From an uncultured Anaerolineales bacterium (GTDB taxonomy: Bacteria; Chloroflexota; Anaerolineae; Anaerolineales; UBA11657), in NCBI GenBank assembly GCA_913031335.1, contig CAJWGI010000087.1, positions 1-6,277 of the forward strand: a stretch of DNA of 6,277 bases, read 5' to 3'. The notes beneath the pieces are model-generated. The model did not search any database and was not told the origin of the DNA. It saw only the letters and a program-made list of their open reading frames with translations. The translations under genes and the position numbers were made by a program. This document shows, piece after piece, positions 1 to 6,277 of this stretch (positions within the stretch are counted from its first letter, which is position 1; each line of letters starts with the position of its first letter).

Positions 1-407
1 TTGACCAGTTCGGGCTGCCCCCAGTAATCGTCGAAGGTGACTTGCTTCGGGTCGCCGGGTTTAATTGTCTCGACGCGCGTGCGGCTGATAAACCAGAACA
101 AAGCGCCGAATTGCACCACCATGAATAGCACGGCAAAGAGCAGTCTGCCAATGAATCCCAGTGCCAGCAAGACGAGATTGAGCACGCTCGGGTCCGCGGA
201 AGCCCACACAGCCATAATTCCGGCAAGAATCAAGAACCAGAAGCGCCGCAGGATGCTCAACGACATCTCCAGTATTTGCTTGCGACGCGACACCAGCATT
301 CTGACAGGCCGCGACCACAACTGTTCGCCCGCAGACCGTGAATCAGCACTTCCGTCACCTGATTCGGTCGTGAGCGGCGCCTCTATTGGAGCGTCTTCTT
401 TACTCAT
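1..407 (-). CDS. Membrane-anchored AAA+ ATPase, FtsH-like (N-terminal part, cut by window edge)
   Basis: Only the first 135 codons are present; the frame is open to the window edge. The ATG at 407-405 follows a purine-rich GGGGAAG about four bases upstream. Residues 1-53 are a hydrophilic, probably cytoplasmic tail. Residues about 55-71 and 75-107 are strongly hydrophobic and make two or three membrane passes with almost no loop between them. After the last segment the chain reads KPGDPKQVTFDDYWGQPELV, which resembles the entry to the AAA+ module of FtsH-type proteases (compare TFxDVAGxxE). The ATPase motifs and any zinc-protease HExxH site lie outside the window, so whether it is a protease cannot be decided. 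By family it would be a membrane-bound ATP-driven unfoldase. It has its own promoter at 488-493. The class is fairly secure, the FtsH identity less so. Confidence 0.72.
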   Translation of the reverse strand, partial: MSKEDAPIEAPLTTESGDGSADSRSAGEQLWSRPVRMLVSRRKQILEMSLSILRRFWFLILAGIMAVWASADPSVLNLVLLALGFIGRLLFAVLFMVVQFGALFWFISRTRVETIKPGDPKQVTFDDYWGQPELV

Positions 408-487
408 TCGTCTTCCCCAGAATACTTGCCCTCTCTACCTAGGCGCACACCGGCGGTGCACATTGCTGCGCAAGGCAATCGTGTCGC

Positions 488-516
488 ATTATACTACGTT
501 CCTGCGAGCGGTTTAA
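488..516 (-). promoter_or_regulatory. Promoter for the AAA+ ATPase gene (perfect -10 TATAAT)
   Basis: Read on the minus strand, bases 493-488 spell TATAAT, an exact match to the sigma-70 -10 consensus. Seventeen bases upstream lies TTAAAC (516-511), a poor -35 matching three of six positions. Transcription would start near base 481, leaving a leader of about 75 bases before the ATG at 407. It sits just downstream of the terminator of the preceding gene, so the ATPase is probably a separate transcript. Prediction by motif only. Confidence 0.55.
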
Positions 517-520
517 CGAA

Positions 521-546
521 ACACGCCGACCGCTAGGCCGGCGCGT
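521..546 (-). terminator. Hairpin terminator after the ferredoxin gene
   Basis: On the minus strand ACGCGCCGGCC (546-536) pairs with GGTCGGCGTGT (531-521) around the tetraloop TAGC. This gives an 11-bp GC-rich stem with two G-T wobbles. The 3' side runs into TTCGTT, a short imperfect T tract. It lies 24 bases after the ferredoxin stop and just before the ATPase promoter, where an intrinsic terminator is expected. The weak T tract is the main doubt. Confidence 0.6.
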
Positions 547-570
547 AGAAAACTCCATGAATTTTACTTG

Positions 571-932
571 TCACTTCGGTCGCTGAATCCACTCCGGCTC
601 AGGCGTGATGTCGGTCTCAGAGCGCTGCCCCGGGTACGGTCGGCCGGATTCGCTGAACTTCATCAGCGGGCGCACGTGCATGCCCTCGGTTACCACACAC
701 TGGCACGCCAGTCGACACCCGCCCAGTTCCCCGCTCGCTTCCAGAACATCACGCTCCGCACGCGTCCAATTTGTGGCTCCCCACTGACGAACTCCACCCG
801 GCAGGTGGTGCAGCCCCCATAGCCTCCGCAGGCGTGCATGTTGTCCGCGCCATGGTCGGCAAGGGCAAGTACCAATCGCGTCCCAGCTTCAACATTGAAT
901 TCACCGACTCCGCCTATGGTTAGCTTCGGCAC
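571..932 (-). CDS. Small 2Fe-2S ferredoxin, interrupted by a -1 frameshift
   Basis: A soluble plant-type (beta-grasp) 2Fe-2S electron carrier of about 120 residues. The GTG start at 932-930 gives MPKLTIGGVGEF, a usual opening for such short ferredoxins. Cluster cysteines appear as C35-x5-C41-x2-C44 in CGGYGGCTTC. After Gln54 the reading frame is lost: the original frame runs through unrelated sequence to a stop at 690. The neighbouring frame continues the family exactly with WTRAERDVLEASGELGG and then RLACQC, which supplies the fourth cluster cysteine (about C77), and ends at TGA 573-571. Two bases separate the frames at 770-769, so one base is missing; an extra A in the AAA at 772-770 would restore Gln-Asn-Trp. 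This may be a real inactivating mutation or an assembly or sequencing indel. The perfect conservation on both sides favours a recent event or an error. Redox partners cannot be told. It lies 58 bases after the transglutaminase-like gene in the same direction. Confidence 0.85.
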
Positions 933-990
933 CTGTGTTTTCTTTCGCAGGATTGATTGAGCGTACGTTTAACGCCAAGCAGCCGCACTG

Positions 991-1686
991 TCAACCCGAA
1001 GGACCTAAGCGCACCCTCTCCGCCTCCGCTTCGGCGCCAAAGTCACCGTTGACCGAGACACCTTCCTCCCCATACATGTGCGGATAATGGCGCTTAAACT
1101 CAGAAACCATTAATTGAAAGGGCAAATCATCGAACTGGCCATAATCATGCAAATACTCCATGTGCCGGTTCCCTCGCGCATCGTATTCATGGAAAATCGA
1201 ATCGTGCCTGCCATCGAATTCAAGCGGCCGGACGCCAAAGCGCTCGCACAACGAGAGATTGAACACCGGGGTAGCCTTCACCCAGGTTCCATCAAGATAC
1301 AACTCTGTGTAGCCATGGAAGACGAACACATCGGTCTTCATCACCCGCTTCAATCTTTCGGTGGTGAGATGATTGCGCACGTTGGCATATCCTAAACGGC
1401 TTGGTATGCCCTGCGCCCGCGCACTGGCAGCTAACAAAATGGATTTCGAAACACAAAAGCCGTAACCTTGCGCCAGTACACTGCTAGCTACATATCCATC
1501 CTCCACAAGAAAGATGTGATACGGGTCGTAACGAATTTCATCACGAACCACGTAATACAGGCTCACCGCCCGTGCCACATCCGAACTCAGCTTGCCACAC
1601 GCCCGCTGCGAAAACGCGGTCACTGCTTCGGATTCGCTATCCAGAAAGCGCGTCGGTTCAAGAAATCGCTGCATATCTTCCGTCAT
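991..1686 (-). CDS. Transglutaminase-like (cysteine-protease fold) protein
   Basis: A 231-residue cytoplasmic protein without signal peptide or membrane segment. The frame is open further upstream to 1782, but ATG 1686-1684 is preferred because AGAGAGG lies about five bases before it and homology-like sequence begins there. The core is the transglutaminase fold. LYYVVRDEIRYDP (43-55) precedes the nucleophile segment QGYGFCVSKSILLAASARAQ, with Cys78 as likely catalytic cysteine, followed by GIPSRLGYANV. His124 lies in VFHGYTELYLDGTWVKATP. The third triad residue, usually Asp in a D-P motif after the W-V strand, appears as Thr139 in KATPVFN, so the acid may be supplied elsewhere or the triad may be altered. 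Relatives include peptidases, peptide-processing enzymes and non-catalytic proteins; the substrate is unknown. It is transcribed divergently from the phosphatidyltransferase gene and may share a transcript with the ferredoxin. Confidence 0.8.
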   Translation of the reverse strand: MTEDMQRFLEPTRFLDSESEAVTAFSQRACGKLSSDVARAVSLYYVVRDEIRYDPYHIFLVEDGYVASSVLAQGYGFCVSKSILLAASARAQGIPSRLGYANVRNHLTTERLKRVMKTDVFVFHGYTELYLDGTWVKATPVFNLSLCERFGVRPLEFDGRHDSIFHEYDARGNRHMEYLHDYGQFDDLPFQLMVSEFKRHYPHMYGEEGVSVNGDFGAEAEAERVRLGPSG

Positions 1687-1759
1687 CCTTGCCTCTCTGA
1701 CTACCCACGTTGCAAACGCCCACAGGAAGCAAAACTCTCGCCATGCCGCCGAAGCCACA

Positions 1760-1768
1760 AGTATATCA
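1760..1768 (-). promoter_or_regulatory. Candidate extended -10 promoter for the transglutaminase-like gene
   Basis: Minus-strand bases 1768-1760 read TGATATACT, which is TGN joined to TATACT (five of six matches to TATAAT). No good -35 is seen at the usual distance, which is normal for extended -10 promoters. Transcription would begin near 1753, about 65 bases before the start codon at 1686. Motif-based call only. Confidence 0.4.
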
Positions 1769-1874
1769 ATATTCCGCCGCACTGCCGCGCGCTCTCATCC
1801 CCTCAACCCGATGCAGTTTTGTTCGCGCACTCTGCGTCACGAACGCCGGGTCACGCGCGCCGCCGGCCTTTCTG

Positions 1875-1883
1875 TGGTACACT
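1875..1883 (+). promoter_or_regulatory. Candidate extended -10 promoter for the phosphatidyltransferase gene
   Basis: TGGTACACT fits the extended -10 pattern TGNTANNNT, with no recognisable -35. Transcription would start near 1890, about 60 bases before the ATG at 1949. With the minus-strand element at 1760-1768 it would make the intergenic region a divergent promoter region. Motif-based call only. Confidence 0.4.
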
Positions 1884-1948
1884 CACGCAAAGTTCCTTCA
1901 TGAGCACTTTTCTCATCGCGGCAGCACAACCCATCCGTGCGGACTTAC

Positions 1949-2644
1949 ATGCCTGACTCAGCCAGCAAAGCCTCCGCCCTGAGCTCGTTCACTGATTGGA
2001 GCAGGCAGGCTTTTCGGTTCATCGTCGACCCGATCGCCCGACTACTGGCGCGCTCGGGCATCCACCCAAACGTGCTCACCTTCAGCGGCCTTGCGGGAAA
2101 CGCCATCGGCGCAGTGCTCCTGGCGCGCGGTGATTTCGTCTGGGGCGGTATATTGATACTGTTGATGGGGCCTATTGACGCACTCGACGGGGCAACAGCC
2201 CGAGCACGGGGAAAACTGTCACCGTGGGGGGCGTTCGTGGACTCCACCACCGACCGCTGGTCTGAATCCGTCATTATGCTCGGCCTGCTCATCCACTACG
2301 CTAACCGCGCCGCCACTCAGGAAGTAGTGCTCGTGCTGTTCGCTATCGTGGGCTCGCTAATGGTCTCATACACGCGAGCTCGCGCCGAATCACTCGGCTT
2401 TTCCGCCAGTGTGGGCGTACTCACCCGATTGGAACGATACCTTGTGTTCGCGCCGGCGCTCGTATTTCGCCACCCGGAAATCGCGCTTTGGATCATCGCC
2501 CCGCTGGCCAACATCACCGCCATACAGCGCACCATCCATGTGCGGCGACAATGGTACGTGCGCGACGTGCGGCGACAATGGTACGTGCGCGACGTGGGCA
2601 AACCAGAAACGAAGGGCTCCAAACGCCCTGCAGACGATTGTTGA
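1949..2644 (+). CDS. CDP-alcohol phosphatidyltransferase family membrane enzyme
   Basis: A 231-residue integral membrane enzyme that transfers a phosphatidyl group from a CDP-linked lipid to an alcohol, releasing CMP. The signature DGx2ARx8Gx3Dx3D is exact: Asp77, Asp80-Gly81, Ala84-Arg85, Gly94, Asp98 and Asp102. These residues bind the metal and CDP in the family. Hydrophobic stretches before and after it (about 45-75, 105-150, 165-195) fit the usual six-helix layout. The amphipathic N-terminus followed by SGIHPNVLTFSGL is typical. YTRARAESLGF and the following ERYLVF resemble phosphatidylinositol-phosphate and archaetidylinositol-phosphate synthases, but the acceptor (glycerol-3-phosphate, inositol phosphate or other) cannot be fixed. 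ATG 1949 was chosen over GTG 1937, four codons upstream; neither has a clear ribosome binding site. The C-terminal tail holds a tandem nine-residue duplication. lgt follows after 86 bases in the same direction. Confidence 0.88.
   Translation: MPDSASKASALSSFTDWSRQAFRFIVDPIARLLARSGIHPNVLTFSGLAGNAIGAVLLARGDFVWGGILILLMGPIDALDGATARARGKLSPWGAFVDSTTDRWSESVIMLGLLIHYANRAATQEVVLVLFAIVGSLMVSYTRARAESLGFSASVGVLTRLERYLVFAPALVFRHPEIALWIIAPLANITAIQRTIHVRRQWYVRDVRRQWYVRDVGKPETKGSKRPADDC
2540..2593 (+). repeat. Perfect 27-bp tandem duplication inside the phosphatidyltransferase gene
   Basis: Bases 2540-2566 and 2567-2593 are identical 27-mers beginning GTGCGGCGACAATGG, and the next three bases (GTG) start a third copy. 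The unit is nine codons, so the frame is kept and the protein gains a second VRRQWYVRD (residues 198-206 and 207-215) in its basic C-terminal tail, after the last hydrophobic segment. Zero divergence between copies points to a recent slippage duplication or an assembly artefact. Confidence 0.95.
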
Positions 2645-2730
2645 TGCAACGACGCTCGCGCCTTGCAGCGCAACCATCTAGTCCGTGAAGCGCCTCAATT
2701 CATCGCGCCGACCTGAACCGGAAAAGACCC

Positions 2731-3531
2731 GTGGCAATTGATTCGCTCGGCATTCACCTTGGCGGTCTATATATCCGTTTTTACGGACTCATTATCGTCA
2801 CCGGCGCGATGGCTGCCGGATACCTCTCCGCATGCGAGGCCCGCCGCCACCAATTGGATTCCGCTTTCGTCTGGGACGCGCTCATGTGGACGCTGCTGGG
2901 CGGCATTGTGGGTGCGCGCCTGTACCATGTGCTCACCCCGCCTCCTAGCATGATGCCGCCGGGCACTCCCAACCCGTATTTGCAGAACCCGGCCGCCGTG
3001 CTGCAAATCTGGAAGGGCGGCCTTGGGATCCCGGGCGGAGTGACCGGCGGCGCGTTTGCCCTGTGGCTCTTCGCAAAGAAACGCGGCCACGGGTTCGTGG
3101 TCTGGGCCGATGTCGCCGTTCCAGGCTTATTGCTGGCGCAGGCGATTGGGCGCTGGGGAAATTTCGTCAATCAGGAACTTTATGGCCTTCCAAGCAACCT
3201 CCCGTGGGCAATCTACATCGCGCCCGAAAATCGGATAGCTGCGTTCGCTCAGTATGAGACATTTCACCCTCTCTTCCTTTACGAGTCCGTTCTAAATCTA
3301 CTCGGCTGCTTGCTGCTGCTCTGGGCGGCCCGGAATTATTCCAAGCGACTGCTCACCGGCGAGATTGCGCTGGGTTACTTCATCATCTATCCCACAATCC
3401 GCTTCTGCCTCGAGTTCATCCGCGTTGACAGCAGCCAGATCGGCGGATTGAACGCAAACCAGAATCTGATGGCAATCGTGGCCGTAGTCTCAGCATTAAC
3501 GTTTATTGTTCGCAGACGCCACCAAACTTAA
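2731..3531 (+). CDS. lgt: Prolipoprotein diacylglyceryl transferase (Lgt)
   Basis: Cytoplasmic-membrane enzyme that moves diacylglycerol from phosphatidylglycerol to the lipobox cysteine of prolipoproteins, the first step of lipoprotein maturation. The 266-residue length is normal. The GTG start has GGAAAAG a few bases upstream and gives MAIDSLGIHLGG, then the usual first helix YIRFYGLIIVTGAMAAGYLS with Tyr18. The family signature GRWGNFVNQELYG lies at 140-152, with Arg141, Asn144 and Glu149 matching the conserved Arg, Asn and Glu of the Lgt signature. A C-terminal RFCLEFIR (Arg231) precedes the last helix. About seven hydrophobic segments are visible. At the position of the E. coli motif HGGLIG (His103) this protein has PGG (GLGIPGG, Pro101), as I recall for some non-proteobacterial Lgt. 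The upstream phosphatidyltransferase may contribute to phospholipid supply. Family assignment is secure. Confidence 0.95.
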   Translation: MAIDSLGIHLGGLYIRFYGLIIVTGAMAAGYLSACEARRHQLDSAFVWDALMWTLLGGIVGARLYHVLTPPPSMMPPGTPNPYLQNPAAVLQIWKGGLGIPGGVTGGAFALWLFAKKRGHGFVVWADVAVPGLLLAQAIGRWGNFVNQELYGLPSNLPWAIYIAPENRIAAFAQYETFHPLFLYESVLNLLGCLLLLWAARNYSKRLLTGEIALGYFIIYPTIRFCLEFIRVDSSQIGGLNANQNLMAIVAVVSALTFIVRRRHQT

Positions 3532-3584
3532 GCGCTGTCACACGCATAGGACGGTAGCCCAACCACCCACTCCGGCGACATCAA

Positions 3585-3593
3585 TGGTAAAAT
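3585..3593 (+). promoter_or_regulatory. Candidate extended -10 promoter for hsp20-lon
   Basis: TGGTAAAAT is an extended -10 (TGN plus TAAAAT, five of six matches to TATAAT). There is no convincing -35, and no CIRCE inverted repeat was seen between lgt and hsp20. Transcription would begin near 3600, between the two possible hsp20 start codons, which supports the later ATG at 3625. Motif-based call only. Confidence 0.42.
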
Positions 3594-3613
3594 TATGCTG
3601 CGGCATGTTTGCC

Positions 3614-3617
3614 GGAG
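3614..3617 (+). promoter_or_regulatory. Ribosome binding site deciding the hsp20 start
   Basis: GGAG lies seven bases before ATG 3625. The alternative ATG at 3595 has no purine-rich sequence in front of it and would lie at or upstream of the predicted transcript start. This site therefore favours 3625 as the true start. Confidence 0.5.
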
Positions 3618-3624
3618 CATTGAA

Positions 3625-4068
3625 ATGCCGGGCGTTGCCGGTGCAATCTTGACCAAGAAACCCTACCCACCGCAGGAAGCCAGAATCACAATCGGCGCCG
3701 TCAGCGTGTTCACGGCGCATACCTCCCACCTGACGCCGAGCGGCCATACTCACCGATGGCGCCCACCCACAGACGTAACCGAGACAGAAACACATGTCGT
3801 GGTAACGGTGGAAATCGCCGGCATGGAAGACGCGGAGTTTCATATTACCCTGCAGGGCAGGCAGCTGGCCGTCTCCGGCATACGCGAGAGGCGTTCGGGC
3901 ATCCGCGCATTCCACCAGATGGAAATCTCTTACGGTGAATTCGCCACCGAGGTCAAACTGCCATCCCTGGTCGAATCTGAAGGCGTCGACGCAAATTACG
4001 CTGATGGGTTTCTAACTGTGCGCCTTCCAAAGCAGCTCCGGCACATCCCGATTATTGAAATCGATTAG
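3625..4068 (+). CDS. Small heat-shock protein, Hsp20/alpha-crystallin family
   Basis: An ATP-independent holdase chaperone of 147 residues. The N-terminal 43 residues are variable, as usual. The alpha-crystallin domain begins at [14 protein letters not shown] (44-57) and continues through VTVEIAGM, the [13 protein letters not shown] strand pair and [12 protein letters not shown]. It ends with the family motif [14 protein letters not shown] (123-136). The tail RHIPIIEID carries the IxI motif (Ile141-Pro-Ile143) that docks neighbouring dimers in sHsp oligomers. An in-frame ATG ten codons upstream (3595) would give 157 residues but lacks a ribosome binding site. The stop is four bases before lon, so the two are almost certainly co-transcribed. 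The chaperone would hold unfolded proteins that Lon can then degrade, a functional pairing I infer from the context. Confidence 0.92.
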   Translation: MPGVAGAILTKKPYPPQEARITIGAVSVFTAHTSHLTPSGHTHRWRPPTDVTETETHVVVTVEIAGMEDAEFHITLQGRQLAVSGIRERRSGIRAFHQMEISYGEFATEVKLPSLVESEGVDANYADGFLTVRLPKQLRHIPIIEID

Positions 4069-4072
4069 CCCT

Positions 4073-6277
<2,205 letters not shown>

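Noticed and set aside
37..516. Plus-strand open frame of 159 codons at the left edge
   Set aside because: It is antisense to the minus-strand AAA+ ATPase gene and crosses its promoter. Its product is Ser/Arg/Pro-rich without a recognisable domain, while the minus frame has clear membrane and AAA-entry sequence.
1687..1782. N-terminal extension of the transglutaminase-like protein by 32 codons
   Set aside because: The ATG at 1686 has a good ribosome binding site, and the extension would run through the candidate promoter at 1760-1768.
1468..1956. Plus-strand open frame of 162 codons across the divergent intergenic region
   Set aside because: It overlaps the transglutaminase-like gene antisense and runs through both candidate promoters, with no domain-like sequence. 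Only its last 18 codons were kept as a possible leader frame.
2645..2730. Terminator between the phosphatidyltransferase gene and lgt
   Set aside because: Only a four-base GCGC stem is seen, without a T tract, which is not enough to call a terminator.
3532..3624. CIRCE heat-shock operator upstream of hsp20
   Set aside because: The inverted repeat TTAGCACTC-N9-GAGTGCTAA was sought and is not present, even degenerately.
3538..3915. Minus-strand open frame opposite hsp20
   Set aside because: Antisense shadow of a well-supported Hsp20 domain, with no family resemblance or ribosome binding site.

Overview
The window looks like ordinary bacterial chromosome with moderately high GC (estimated by eye, not counted). 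It has closely spaced genes, GTG as well as ATG starts, and no mobile-element, CRISPR or RNA-gene signature. The style of several proteins suggests a Chloroflexota-like bacterium, perhaps near the Anaerolineae. Examples are an Lgt with GLGIPGG in place of the proteobacterial histidine segment followed later by LPWAIYI, a short ferredoxin with CGGYGGCTTC, and a Lon with a charged linker before its Walker A. This assignment is recalled family resemblance, not a search result.

The genes form two divergent blocks around a 262-bp intergenic region (1687-1948). On the minus strand, reading leftward, are a transglutaminase-like protein (1686-991), a small 2Fe-2S ferredoxin interrupted by a one-base frameshift (932-571), a hairpin terminator (546-521), a separate promoter with a perfect TATAAT, and the start of a membrane-anchored AAA+ ATPase resembling FtsH, which leaves the window at base 1.

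On the plus strand are a CDP-alcohol phosphatidyltransferase (1949-2644), prolipoprotein diacylglyceryl transferase lgt (2731-3531), a small heat-shock protein of the Hsp20 family (3625-4068) and the ATP-dependent protease Lon (from 4073, cut by the right edge just before its catalytic serine). The first two plausibly form an envelope-lipid unit, because Lgt uses phosphatidylglycerol, a lipid of the class made by CDP-alcohol phosphatidyltransferases. The last two form a tight proteostasis unit, with four bases between hsp20 and lon and a promoter-like element just upstream of hsp20.

No clearly new system is visible. The points most worth checking are the ferredoxin frameshift, a perfect in-frame 27-bp tandem duplication in the phosphatidyltransferase tail, the recurrent extended -10 promoters (TGNTANNNT), and departures from textbook active-site residues in Lgt and the transglutaminase-like protein.
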